This document shows positions 1 to 8,007 of a DNA stretch of 64,000 bases, piece by piece (position 1 is the first letter of the stretch; every line of letters begins with the position of its first letter). The translations under genes were made by a program, and so were the position numbers. The notes under the pieces were generated by a model that saw only the letters and a program-made list of their open reading frames with translations, was not told the origin of the DNA and did no database searches. Origin of the DNA: Altererythrobacter sp. ZODW24 (GTDB lineage Bacteria; Pseudomonadota; Alphaproteobacteria; Sphingomonadales; Sphingomonadaceae); the NCBI RefSeq assembly GCF_003344885.1, contig NZ_CP031155.1, positions 372,001 through 436,000 on the forward strand, given 5' to 3'.

Positions 1-343
1 CAGCTGCAGCGGCCTTTTCAGCCTTCTCTTCAGCGCGTTCCGTGGCTTTCTCGCCAGGCTTTGCCTTGTTCGGGTTGTTGCGCGGCTCGCGCTTCAGGAT
101 ACCGGCAGCATCGAGGAAACGCAGAACGCGGTCCGAAGGCTGGGCGCCAACGCCGAGCCAGTAACGGATGCGATCTTCGTTTAGCTTTACGCGGCCTTCA
201 TCATCCTTAGCGAGCAGCGGGTTGTACATGCCAACCTGCTCGAGATACTTGCCGTCACGCGCGCGGCGGCTGTCAGCTGCCACGATACGATAGTAAGGAC
301 GCTTCTTGGCGCCGCCACGGGACAAACGCAGTGCAATTGCCAT
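1..343 (-). CDS. rpsP: 30S ribosomal protein S16 (partial, C-terminus off the left edge)
   Basis: S16 is a small-subunit ribosomal protein that binds 16S rRNA during 30S assembly. The reading frame starts at the ATG complementary to 341-343 and opens with [20 protein letters not shown], the typical S16 N-terminus, followed by the conserved [10 protein letters not shown] and [12 protein letters not shown] stretches. After about residue 95 the protein enters a Lys/Glu/Ala-rich tail that is longer than the roughly 80-residue enterobacterial protein; long charged tails are common in alphaproteobacterial S16. The window cuts this tail. It lies 33 bases downstream of ffh on the same strand, the usual ffh-rpsP(-rimM-trmD-rplS) order, so co-transcription is likely. 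Identity is very sure; the true C-terminus cannot be seen. Confidence 0.97.
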   Translation of the reverse strand, partial: MAIALRLSRGGAKKRPYYRIVAADSRRARDGKYLEQVGMYNPLLAKDDEGRVKLNEDRIRYWLGVGAQPSDRVLRFLDAAGILKREPRNNPNKAKPGEKATERAEEKAEKAAAA

Positions 344-376
344 ATTAAATTACCTTCCGAGTATAAATAGTTGAAA

Positions 377-1825
377 TCATTTCTTATCTAGTAAATTTTG
401 CAAATCCGGCGGGATATCGCCGCCAAGACCGCCCATGCCGCCACCGCCGGGTCCGCCGAGACCGGGCATGCCGCCGCCCATTCCGCCTTTTCCGAACATG
501 GAAGCGAGGCCCTTCAGGCCGCCCATCTTCTTAATCTGCTTCATCGCGCGAGACATTTCCTGATGCATTTTCAGCAGCCGGTTTACATCCTGCACTTTCA
601 AGCCCGAACCTGCCGCAACGCGCTTCTTGCGCTTGGCATTTAATAGTGCGGGATTAGAGCGTTCCTTTGGCGTCATGGAGCCAACAATCGCGTCCATATG
701 GACCAGAACCTTGTCGTCCATGCCCGAATTGGCGAGCGCGGCTTTGGCCTTCTTCATGCCCGGCATCATGCCAGCGAGCATGCCGAGGCCGCCCATCTGG
801 TTCATCTGGTTGAGCTGCATACGCAGGTCATTCAGATCGAACTGACCCTTCGCCATGCGCGCCGCCAACTTGTCGGCATCGTCCTTGTCGATCGTGGCCG
901 CGGCCTTTTCGACTATGGAGACAACGTCGCCCATCCCGAGGATGCGGCTAGCCACGCGGCCGGGCTGGAATGCCTCGAGCGCATCGAGCTTTTCGCCCGT
1001 GCCGGCAAACTTAATCGGCTTGCCTGTGACGGCACGCATCGAGAGTGCCGCACCGCCGCGTGCATCGCCGTCCATACGGGTCAGTACAACGCCGGTAATC
1101 CCTACTTCGCCGCTAAAGCTCTGCGCAACGTTGACCGCATCTTGACCGGTGAGCGAGTCGACGACCAGCAGCACTTCGGTCGGTGCGGAAATCGACGCGA
1201 CAGCCTTCATCTCGGCCATCAGCGCTTCGTCGACATGCAAACGGCCTGCAGTATCGAGCAGCAGCACGTCTGAATTGTTCAACTTGGCAGCCTGCATCGC
1301 ACGGGTGGCGATTTCAGTTGGCTGCTGACCTTCGATGATTGGGAGCGTGGCAACATCGACCTGCTCACCCAGAATCGCGAGCTGTTCCTGCGCGGCAGGG
1401 CGATTGACGTCGAGCGAGGCCATCATGGCCTTCTTGCCGTGCTTCTCGCGGATGAACTTACCGAGCTTGGCAGTGGTGGTGGTTTTACCGGAGCCCTGCA
1501 GACCAACCATCATAATCACGACGGGCGGCTTGGCCTCTAAGTCGAGCCCTTCGGTCTGCTCGCCGCCGAGCATTTCGACCAGCTCGTCATTGACGATCTT
1601 TACGACCTGCTGACCCGGCGTAACCGAACGCAAAACGTCCTGACCGATAGACTTTTCAGTTACGGCGTCGATGAAGCGGCGGACAACCGGCAGCGCCACA
1701 TCAGCTTCGAGAAGCGCAATCCGCACTTCGCGCATGGCATCGCGCACATCCTGTTCACGCAGCGCACCGCGCCCACGCAGCTTGTCGAAAACACCGCCGA
1801 GGCGATCTGACAAGTTATCGAACAT
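377..1825 (-). CDS. ffh: Signal recognition particle protein Ffh
   Basis: This GTPase of the signal recognition particle binds 4.5S RNA and the signal sequences of nascent membrane proteins and delivers ribosomes to FtsY at the inner membrane. The 482-residue product shows the N domain, the G domain with GLQGSGKTTTTAK near residue 108, DTAGR near 190 and TRMDGDARGGAA near 250, and a methionine-rich M domain ending in a very Gly/Met-rich tail (GGMGGGMPGLGG). I chose the ATG complementary to 1823-1825 because the product then begins MFDNLSDRL, the family N-terminus, with GAGGAG-like Shine-Dalgarno bases just upstream; a longer frame begins 36 bases earlier. It is followed by rpsP. Confidence 0.97.
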   Translation of the reverse strand: MFDNLSDRLGGVFDKLRGRGALREQDVRDAMREVRIALLEADVALPVVRRFIDAVTEKSIGQDVLRSVTPGQQVVKIVNDELVEMLGGEQTEGLDLEAKPPVVIMMVGLQGSGKTTTTAKLGKFIREKHGKKAMMASLDVNRPAAQEQLAILGEQVDVATLPIIEGQQPTEIATRAMQAAKLNNSDVLLLDTAGRLHVDEALMAEMKAVASISAPTEVLLVVDSLTGQDAVNVAQSFSGEVGITGVVLTRMDGDARGGAALSMRAVTGKPIKFAGTGEKLDALEAFQPGRVASRILGMGDVVSIVEKAAATIDKDDADKLAARMAKGQFDLNDLRMQLNQMNQMGGLGMLAGMMPGMKKAKAALANSGMDDKVLVHMDAIVGSMTPKERSNPALLNAKRKKRVAAGSGLKVQDVNRLLKMHQEMSRAMKQIKKMGGLKGLASMFGKGGMGGGMPGLGGPGGGGMGGLGGDIPPDLQNLLDKK

Positions 1826-2091
1826 GCACTCACTCCTCAAAAACGCGGCATCCGACAACACGGAAGCGCAAAAAATGCCAAAAACGCCGGCGAACGAAAC
1901 CTCGTTGGCCAGCGTGCGGTCAAAGAACCGACTTTTTCAATTCTAAACCAATATGCTCTGGATTGGTTCAGGTCGGAAGCGAAAAGCGTGTTTCACTGTG
2001 ACCCGGCGCGCAGTGTGGCTTTGGCCACATGAGCACCGGAAGCGCAGGGAAGCGCGGTTTGCAGCCCGACCTGGGCCGATCCGGAGTATAT

Positions 2092-2167
2092 TGGTGGAGC
2101 CTAGCGGGATCGAACCGCTGACCTCAACACTGCCAGTGTTGCGCTCTCCCAGCTGAGCTAAGGCCCC
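2092..2167 (-). tRNA. tRNA-Ala (anticodon GGC)
   Basis: On the minus strand the 76-base gene folds as a cloverleaf. The acceptor 5' strand GGGGCCT pairs with AGGCTCC, the D arm is CTCAGCTGGGAGAG, the anticodon stem CAACA/TGTTG encloses CTGGCAG (anticodon GGC, alanine), and the T loop is GTTCGATC. The CCA end is encoded (complement of 2092-2094). It stands alone between ffh and the zinc-ribbon gene. The flank on its 3' side holds a short hairpin (2014-2029) without a T-run. Confidence 0.97.
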
Positions 2168-2240
2168 GTACCAATTATCACCCACCATAAGGCGGGAGGC
2201 AGCCCTTTATGAAGCGCCCCCACCTTTGGCAAGTCGAAAC

Positions 2241-2570
2241 TTAACTTTCAGGCTTGTCGTCGTCGTCGCCCTTGCCCTTGGTCACGCCAAGGTCATCGTC
2301 GCCGCCGAGATCGACATCATTGTCAGGCGAATCTTCGCCGTCGTCGATATCGTCCAGATCTTCATCATCAGCCAGGTCGCTATCTGCTGCCTTGTCCTTC
2401 TTCTTCTCGTTCTCTTCGAACGGAATAGGCTGCTTGCTCTTCAGAACAGGCTCTGGATCCCAAGTGTTTTCGCATTCGATGCAAACAACCGGATCGTCTT
2501 TTCCGAGATCATAGAAGCGAGTGCCGCATTTCGGGCAGCTACGCTTCGTGCCCCATTCTGGCTTGACCAT
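2241..2570 (-). CDS. FYDLN-type zinc-ribbon protein with acidic tail (TIGR02300 family)
   Basis: This is a 109-residue protein of unknown function from a family conserved in Alphaproteobacteria. An N-terminal zinc ribbon has Cys pairs at residues 12/15 and 30/33 (SCPKCGTRFYDLG and VVCIECENTWDP). The second half is strongly acidic, rich in Asp/Glu with short Lys blocks, and looks disordered. The family hallmark FYDLN reads FYDLG here. The start at the ATG complementary to 2568-2570 gives the family N-terminus MVKPEWGTKR; the frame stays open 42 bases further upstream. It is divergent from aroA. Function is unknown; metal binding is inferred from the cysteines. Confidence 0.85.
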   Translation of the reverse strand: MVKPEWGTKRSCPKCGTRFYDLGKDDPVVCIECENTWDPEPVLKSKQPIPFEENEKKKDKAADSDLADDEDLDDIDDGEDSPDNDVDLGGDDDLGVTKGKGDDDDKPES

Positions 2571-2733
2571 GTTAATTCCTTGGATGGGCCTGCCGTCAGA
2601 GGCAGGCTGCAATTCTGTAAATAATGGATGGGTGGTATGAACGCCTGAATCAAGCCCCTAACCACTTCGGCGCGCCCATTGCCATAGGGCTAGAGCGCTG
2701 TCAAAGCGTGCGCCCGAACCGCAACCCGATTTT

Positions 2734-4083
2734 GTGAGAATTATTACCTTGTCTACCGGCTCAACTCCGCGGCGCTTCATGCCATCCGGCCCGCTAAAAG
2801 GGCGCATCCGTGTACCTGGCGACAAATCAATCAGCCACCGTGCATTGATGTTGTCGGCACTGGCCATCGGGGAAAGCACAATCACGGGATTGCTCGAGGG
2901 CGAGGATGTACTCGCGACTGCGGCTGCAATGCGGGCGATGGGCGCTGATATCGTGAGAGGCGATGACGGCACGTGGCGCGTGCACGGCGTCGGCGTGGGC
3001 GGGTTACTTCAGCCGGAAGCGCCCTTGGAAATGGGCAACAGCGGCACATCGACACGCCTTTTGATGGGCTTGATCGCCAGCCACGGCATCACTGCCAGCT
3101 TCACCGGCGATGCCAGCCTGTCTGGCCGCCCGATGGGCCGCGTCATCACCCCGCTTTCGCAAATGGGCGCGGATATCTCCTCGGCGCCGGAGGGCCGCTT
3201 GCCGCTAATCCTGCGCGGCATGAGTCCCGCGATTCCGATTACATACCGCCTGCCCGTCGCATCGGCGCAGGTGAAAAGTGCGGTCATGCTCGCGGCGCTC
3301 AATACGCCAGGCATCACCACCGTGATCGAGCCAGTGCCGACGCGCGATCACTCGGAGCGCATGCTCAAGGGCTTTGGCGCTGATGTAGAAGTTGAAGAAG
3401 TTGAAGAAGTTGACGGAGAACGCGTGATCCGTGTTCGAGGCGAAGTCGACCTTCAACCGCAAACCATCGAAGTGCCCGGTGATCCTTCCTCCGCAGCATT
3501 TTTTGCCGTGGCTGCACTCATTACACCCGGTAGTGAGATCACTATCGAGAATGTCGGCCTGAACCCGACGCGTGCGGGCCTTTTCGAAGTGCTTCGCCAG
3601 ATGGGTGGGAGCATCGAAGAAATAGATCCCCGCGAAGTCGGCGGCGAGCCTGTCGCTGATTTGCTGGTGAAGCATTCAGCACTGAAAGGTGTCGCGGTCG
3701 ATCCCGCCCTCGCCCCCAGCATGATTGACGAATTTCCCGTGCTTTTCGTGGCCGCATCGGTGGCTGAGGGCCGGACAACAACGTCCGGGCTCGAAGAGTT
3801 ACGCGTAAAAGAGTCTGATCGGTTGGATGCGATGGCCAAAGCGCTCGAACTGGTGGGCGCGACAGTCGCTCAGCAGGAAGACGGGCTGATCATCGACGGC
3901 ACAGGCGGCGAGCCTCTGGCGGGAGGTGGCCCGGCTACAACACACCTCGATCACCGCATCGCTATGAGTATGGCAATCGCAGGACTAGCCAGCACGGCAG
4001 GCGTCGAGGTGGATGATACCAGTCCAATCGCCACCAGCTTTCCGAATTTCGAGCGCTTGCTCACATCATTGGACTCCAAATGA
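2734..4083 (+). CDS. aroA: 3-phosphoshikimate 1-carboxyvinyltransferase (EPSP synthase)
   Basis: EPSP synthase transfers enolpyruvyl from PEP to shikimate-3-phosphate, the sixth step of the shikimate pathway. The 449-residue protein shows GDKSISHR (residues 29-36), GNSGTSTRLLMG near 105, a PVPTRDHSERM stretch, and HLDHRIAMS near the C-terminus. The start is uncertain: a GTG at 2734 gives this length, a TTG at 2749 or ATG at 2779 would give slightly shorter proteins, and none has a strong Shine-Dalgarno sequence. Its TGA overlaps the ATG of the next gene, so aroA, the small membrane protein and cmk are probably co-translated. Around 3386-3412 a near-perfect 9-base triplication encodes an acidic Val/Glu insert. 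Confidence 0.95.
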   Translation: MRIITLSTGSTPRRFMPSGPLKGRIRVPGDKSISHRALMLSALAIGESTITGLLEGEDVLATAAAMRAMGADIVRGDDGTWRVHGVGVGGLLQPEAPLEMGNSGTSTRLLMGLIASHGITASFTGDASLSGRPMGRVITPLSQMGADISSAPEGRLPLILRGMSPAIPITYRLPVASAQVKSAVMLAALNTPGITTVIEPVPTRDHSERMLKGFGADVEVEEVEEVDGERVIRVRGEVDLQPQTIEVPGDPSSAAFFAVAALITPGSEITIENVGLNPTRAGLFEVLRQMGGSIEEIDPREVGGEPVADLLVKHSALKGVAVDPALAPSMIDEFPVLFVAASVAEGRTTTSGLEELRVKESDRLDAMAKALELVGATVAQQEDGLIIDGTGGEPLAGGGPATTHLDHRIAMSMAIAGLASTAGVEVDDTSPIATSFPNFERLLTSLDSK

Positions 4084-4349
4084 ACGCTTATATCAGCTCT
4101 TTCACAGCCGACTTGATCGGCTTTGCAGGCATGTTTTGCATCGTATCCGCATTTGCTTACAGCAATGTAGCAAAAGTGATGAATATGATTCTGTTTAACT
4201 TAACTAACCTGCTGGGCGCAATCCTGCTTACGATATCGCTATTGGTGAACTATAATCTGCCGACATTAGTGCTTGAAATCGTCTGGATGGGGATCGCGCT
4301 GTTCGGTCTGGCCAAGGAGTTCAAGCGGCGGAGGCAAGTCGCCACATGA
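4080..4349 (+). CDS. Small CBU_0592-like inner-membrane protein
   Basis: This 89-residue protein has three predicted membrane segments (about residues 10-28, 34-56 and 61-78) and ends in a basic cytoplasmic tail (KEFKRRRQ). It resembles the CBU_0592-type family of short membrane proteins, whose function is not known. Its ATG overlaps the aroA stop and its TGA overlaps the cmk start, both as 4-base ATGA junctions, so it is almost surely expressed. The DNA is somewhat more AT-rich than aroA and cmk, which is partly explained by hydrophobic codons. I cannot assign a role; a link to aroA or cmk may be positional only. Confidence 0.8.
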   Translation: MNAYISSFTADLIGFAGMFCIVSAFAYSNVAKVMNMILFNLTNLLGAILLTISLLVNYNLPTLVLEIVWMGIALFGLAKEFKRRRQVAT

Positions 4350-4975
4350 TCATCGCAGTCGATGGCCCGACAGCCTCTGGCAAAGGCACAATCGCAAAGG
4401 CGCTGGCGGCGCATTTCGGCCTGCCGCATCTTGATACGGGGCTGCTTTACCGCGCGGTTGGCAAGCAAGTTGAACTAAATGGCGGGGATGCGGAGAATGA
4501 AGCTGATGCTCTGACCGCATGCGCCTTCCCTGATGCGTTGCTCGAAGACGATGCACTGCGCAGCGAAGGCGTCGGCGGATTGGCGAGCCGCGTTTCCGTC
4601 CATCCCGCAGTGCGCGAGGCCCTGCTCAAACGTCAGCACGATTTCGCCTTCCAACCGGGGGGCGCCGTTCTCGATGGCCGTGATATCGGGACGGTGATCG
4701 CCCCTGAAGCCGACGCCAAGCTGTTCGTGATCGCCACCGTCGATGCCCGCGCAGAGCGCCGCTTCCGCGAAATGCAGGATCGCGGCGAGGACGTAACGCT
4801 CGAGAAAATCACGGAGGACTTGCGCCGCCGGGACGAGCGCGACAGCAGCCGCCAAGCGGCCCCGCTGATCCCTGCGCCTGACGCTTATATAATCGACACG
4901 TCTACGCTAGGTCGGGACGCAGCCATTGCTGCTGCGATTGAAGCTGTCGAAGCAGCGTTGGCCAAGAAAGAATAA
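4346..4975 (+). CDS. cmk: Cytidylate kinase
   Basis: CMP kinase phosphorylates CMP and dCMP to the diphosphates in pyrimidine nucleotide metabolism. The 209-residue protein begins with a P-loop, MIIAVDGPTASGKGTIAKAL, followed by the HLDTGLLYRA substrate motif, a VLDGRDIGTVIAPEADAKLF core and the RRRDERDSSRQAAPL lid region. Length and order match the family. It overlaps the preceding small membrane gene by 4 bases. The aroA-cmk-rpsA order is common in proteobacteria and is kept here apart from the added membrane gene. Confidence 0.96.
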   Translation: MIIAVDGPTASGKGTIAKALAAHFGLPHLDTGLLYRAVGKQVELNGGDAENEADALTACAFPDALLEDDALRSEGVGGLASRVSVHPAVREALLKRQHDFAFQPGGAVLDGRDIGTVIAPEADAKLFVIATVDARAERRFREMQDRGEDVTLEKITEDLRRRDERDSSRQAAPLIPAPDAYIIDTSTLGRDAAIAAAIEAVEAALAKKE

Positions 4976-5430
4976 TCTGTCCTACATGGCTCGCGGCTGG
5001 CATATCGGCCGAATGCTGAGCCGCCCGCACGCCCCTTTTATCCTGCGAATGCCCGCGGCAGGACCGGGCAAAGGCTATTTTTCGCATGGCCCTGTCACAT
5101 GTGTCACTTTGCCCGGTATTCGCAGCACTCGCCCTACCCGCTTTCGCTTGCCTTTTGCTGGGATATTGCCTAAGCGCGCGCCCGTTCGACAGGTAATGGA
5201 CCGGGTCGAAGGCTGCTTTCGAGCATTGCCGGAATTCGCTGGGCGCAAGTTCGCCCGCATTCGGCATTTCCGCTTTCTTCCGATCCCTGACTTCGAGAAC
5301 CTCTATCACGGCATTCGGCCCGGTAGAGAGTTCGGCCCCTTTGGCCCGCAATGGCAATTCCGCCAGCGCGGAGAAAAGACCCCGGTTTCATCCGGTGGCC
5401 GCTATTTGAATACTTAGGAAACTCCAACAT
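4976..5430 (+). other. 455-base intergenic region / rpsA 5' leader
   Basis: No convincing gene lies between cmk and rpsA. An open frame on the plus strand reads through most of it, but its composition (Pro/Arg/Gly/Phe-rich, no family, no ribosome site) argues against coding. The region contains one strong inverted repeat (5064-5116) and several pyrimidine-rich stretches. Just before rpsA a TAGGAA sequence about 12 bases upstream of the ATG can act as the ribosome binding site. Such a long leader in front of a ribosomal protein gene known to be autoregulated in other bacteria suggests a promoter and a structured 5' UTR, but I cannot place the start site. Confidence 0.5.
5064..5116. repeat. Inverted repeat in the rpsA leader
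   Basis: CCGGGCAAAG at 5064-5073 is perfectly complementary to CTTTGCCCGG at 5107-5116. The 33-base interior contains the palindrome CACATGTG (5096-5103). A 10-bp GC-rich stem of this kind could be an RNA structure in the leader or a cmk-distal stop signal, though no T-run follows. Confidence 0.6.
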
Positions 5431-7140
5431 ATGGCAACTGCGCCCAACCCGACACGCGACGATTTCGCCGCGATGCTCGACGAACAATTCGGCAATGCCG
5501 ACGATGGCGGCTTTGAAGGCCGCGTCGTAAAAGGCACTGTCACTGCGATCGAAAACGACAAGGCTGTGATCGACGTAGGCCTCAAATCCGAAGGCCGCGT
5601 CCCCCTTAAAGAATTCGTTCGCGGAGAAGGCGATAGCGATCTGAAAGTCGGCGACGAAGTCGAAGTTTATGTCGACCGCGTCGAAAACTCCGATGGCGAA
5701 GCAATGCTCAGCCGCGACCGCGCACGCCGCGAAGCCGCTTGGGACAAGCTCGAAAGCGAATTTGGCGAAGAAAAGCGCGTCGAAGGCCGCATCTTCGGCC
5801 GCGTCAAGGGCGGCTTCACTGTCGATCTAGACGGCGCCGTAGCCTTCCTGCCCGGCAGCCAGGTCGACATCCGCCCAGTGCGCGATGTTACCCCGCTGAT
5901 GGACATGCCGCAGCCTTTCCAGATCCTCAAGATGGACCGTCGCCGTGGCAACATCGTCGTTTCGCGCCGCGCCGTTCTCGAAGAAACACGCGCAGAACAG
6001 CGCAGCGAACTGATCAACGACCTCGCTGAAAACCAGGTTATCGAAGGCGTCGTCAAGAACATCACCGATTACGGTGCGTTCGTTGATCTCGGCGGTATCG
6101 ACGGCCTGCTCCATGTCACCGACATGAGCTACAAGCGCGTCAATCACCCAAGCGAAGTGATCAACATTGGCGACACTGTCAAAGTTCAGATCATCCGCAT
6201 CAATGCCGAAACACAGCGTATCTCGCTCGGCATGAAGCAGCTCGAAAGCGATCCATGGGACGGCGTTGCAGCCAAGTACCCTGTCGGCGCCAAGCTGTCG
6301 GGTACGGTTACCAACATCACCGAATATGGCGCATTTGTCGAAATCGAAGCCGGCATCGAAGGCCTGGTCCACGTTTCGGAAATGAGCTGGACCAAGAAGA
6401 ACGTCCACCCGGGCAAGATCGTATCGACCTCGCAAGAAGTCGACGTTCTGGTTCTCGAAGTGGATTCGGAAAAGCGCCGCATCTCGCTCGGTCTCAAGCA
6501 AGCCATGGGCAACCCTTGGGAAGAATTCGCCGACAAGCACCCAGTGGGCACAGTCGTCGATGGTGAAGTCAAGAATGCTACCGAATTCGGTCTGTTCATC
6601 GGCCTCGATGGCGACGTCGACGGCATGGTTCACATGTCCGACATCGCGTGGGGCATTTCGGGTGAAGACGCTCTGGCACTCCACCGTAAGGGTGAAGAAG
6701 TTCAGGCCGTCGTTCTTGATGTCGACACCGACAAGGAACGCATCAGCCTCGGCATGAAGCAGCTCGAAAAGGGCGCACCTTCGGCAGAAGGCGCGACCGC
6801 AGCTGGTTCGCTGAAGCGCGGCGACGTTGTCACCGTGACTGTCCTCGAAGTTCGCGATGGCGGCCTCGAAGTGCAGGCTGGCGACGATGGGGCCACCGGC
6901 TTCGTCAAGCGTTCGGACCTTGGCCGTGACCGTGACGAGCAACGTCCTGATCGCTTCCAGACCGGTCAGAAGATCGACGCAATGGTTACCGGTTTCGACC
7001 GTTCCAAGAAGCCGAACTTCTCGATCAAGGCTCACCAGATTTCCGAAGAGAAGGAAGCAGTAGCCAAGTTCGGTTCGTCCGATTCGGGCGCATCGCTCGG
7101 CGACATCCTTGGTGCCGCACTGAAGAAGAACGAAGAATAA
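5431..7140 (+). CDS. rpsA: 30S ribosomal protein S1
   Basis: S1 binds mRNA on the 30S subunit and helps unfold structured or weakly anchored messages. The 569-residue product carries six S1/OB-fold repeats, visible as recurring motifs such as GAFVDLGGIDGLLHVTDMS, GAFVEIEAGIEGLVHVSEMS and GLFIGLDGDVDGMVHMSDIA, each followed by an RISLGMKQ-type end. Length and repeat number match alphaproteobacterial S1. Codon use is strongly biased to C-ending codons, as expected of a highly expressed gene. TAGGAA lies upstream of the ATG, and a clear terminator follows the stop. Confidence 0.97.
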   Translation: MATAPNPTRDDFAAMLDEQFGNADDGGFEGRVVKGTVTAIENDKAVIDVGLKSEGRVPLKEFVRGEGDSDLKVGDEVEVYVDRVENSDGEAMLSRDRARREAAWDKLESEFGEEKRVEGRIFGRVKGGFTVDLDGAVAFLPGSQVDIRPVRDVTPLMDMPQPFQILKMDRRRGNIVVSRRAVLEETRAEQRSELINDLAENQVIEGVVKNITDYGAFVDLGGIDGLLHVTDMSYKRVNHPSEVINIGDTVKVQIIRINAETQRISLGMKQLESDPWDGVAAKYPVGAKLSGTVTNITEYGAFVEIEAGIEGLVHVSEMSWTKKNVHPGKIVSTSQEVDVLVLEVDSEKRRISLGLKQAMGNPWEEFADKHPVGTVVDGEVKNATEFGLFIGLDGDVDGMVHMSDIAWGISGEDALALHRKGEEVQAVVLDVDTDKERISLGMKQLEKGAPSAEGATAAGSLKRGDVVTVTVLEVRDGGLEVQAGDDGATGFVKRSDLGRDRDEQRPDRFQTGQKIDAMVTGFDRSKKPNFSIKAHQISEEKEAVAKFGSSDSGASLGDILGAALKKNEE

Positions 7141-7181
7141 GCTCTTCATCTCAGCTTCGGCCAAACGCCGGATAAGAATTG

Positions 7182-7215
7182 GCCCGCCTGCTCATATCGA
7201 GCCGGCGGGCTTTTT
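7182..7215 (+). terminator. Rho-independent terminator after rpsA
   Basis: GCCCGCC (7182-7188) pairs with GGCGGGC (7204-7210) and is followed at once by TTTTT and then CTTTG. It lies about 40 bases after the rpsA stop and before gloB. Confidence 0.9.
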
Positions 7216-7246
7216 CTTTGCCGTCCATTGGCATACACTCGGCCCC

Positions 7247-8002
7247 ATGATCGAAATCCATCAATTCCCCTGCTTGTCCGATAATTACGGATATCTCGTC
7301 CACGATCCCGAAAGCGGGGAAACGACCTGTATCGATACACCCGATGCAAAGGCCTACCTCGCCGAGGCTGAGGCGAAAGGCTGGAAGATCACTCATATCT
7401 GGAACACTCATTGGCATCCCGATCACGCTGGCGGGAATGAGGCGATCAAGGCCGCCACTGACTGCACGATCATCGCACCGCAAGAAGTCGAGCGGATCAG
7501 CGCAATCGACCAAATCATAAAACATGGTGATACCGTCACGTTGGGCCGCTTTGTTGCCGAAGTTATCGACGTTGGCGGGCATACGAATGGGCACATCGCT
7601 TTCCATATGCCTGAAGCCGGCGTGGCCTTCGTCGGGGACGCGGTGTTCGCATTGGGTTGCGGACGGATGTTCGAAGGCACACCCGGCCAGTTCTGGGCCA
7701 GTTTGGAACGGCTGAAGGCCCTGCCGCCTGAAACGATGCTTTATTGCGCTCACGAATATACTGCGGCGAACGCAAAGTTCGCGGTGCATGCAGATCCGGA
7801 AAACGCTGCCCTCTCGGCCTACGCCGATGAAATTGCCGACAAGCGATCACGCGAAGAGCGCACTGTGCCAATGCCATTATCCCGCGAGCTTGAAACCAAC
7901 CCGTTTCTGAGGGCCGACAATCCTGCCATGCAGACCCGCTGGGGCGGGGAGACTCCGCAGGAAACCTTTGCCGCCTTAAGAGCCGCCAAGGACAGCTTCT
8001 AA
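7247..8002 (+). CDS. gloB: Hydroxyacylglutathione hydrolase (glyoxalase II)
   Basis: Glyoxalase II hydrolyses S-D-lactoylglutathione to D-lactate and glutathione in methylglyoxal detoxification. The 251-residue protein is a metallo-beta-lactamase fold enzyme: the binuclear metal motif THWHPDH occupies residues 54-60, GGHTNGHI and FVGDAVFALGCGRMFEG supply further ligands, and the C-terminal helical domain ends with NPFLRADNPA. Length matches the family. The gene follows the rpsA terminator, so it needs its own promoter, and it is probably co-transcribed with the oxidoreductase 5 bases downstream. Confidence 0.95.
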   Translation: MIEIHQFPCLSDNYGYLVHDPESGETTCIDTPDAKAYLAEAEAKGWKITHIWNTHWHPDHAGGNEAIKAATDCTIIAPQEVERISAIDQIIKHGDTVTLGRFVAEVIDVGGHTNGHIAFHMPEAGVAFVGDAVFALGCGRMFEGTPGQFWASLERLKALPPETMLYCAHEYTAANAKFAVHADPENAALSAYADEIADKRSREERTVPMPLSRELETNPFLRADNPAMQTRWGGETPQETFAALRAAKDSF

Positions 8003-8007
8003 GCGCC

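Noticed and set aside
2014-2029. TGTGGC/GCCACA hairpin near tRNA-Ala as a terminator
   Set aside because: The stem has 6 bp and no T-run in the tRNA direction.
4926-5417. A 163-codon open frame upstream of rpsA on the plus strand
   Set aside because: It overlaps the cmk end, has no ribosome site, biased Pro/Arg/Phe composition and no family resemblance; long chance frames are common at this GC.
5827-7164. A 445-codon open frame antisense to rpsA
   Set aside because: It mirrors the codon bias of rpsA (C-ending codons) and its residues follow the complement; no start signal. Shadow of the S1 gene.
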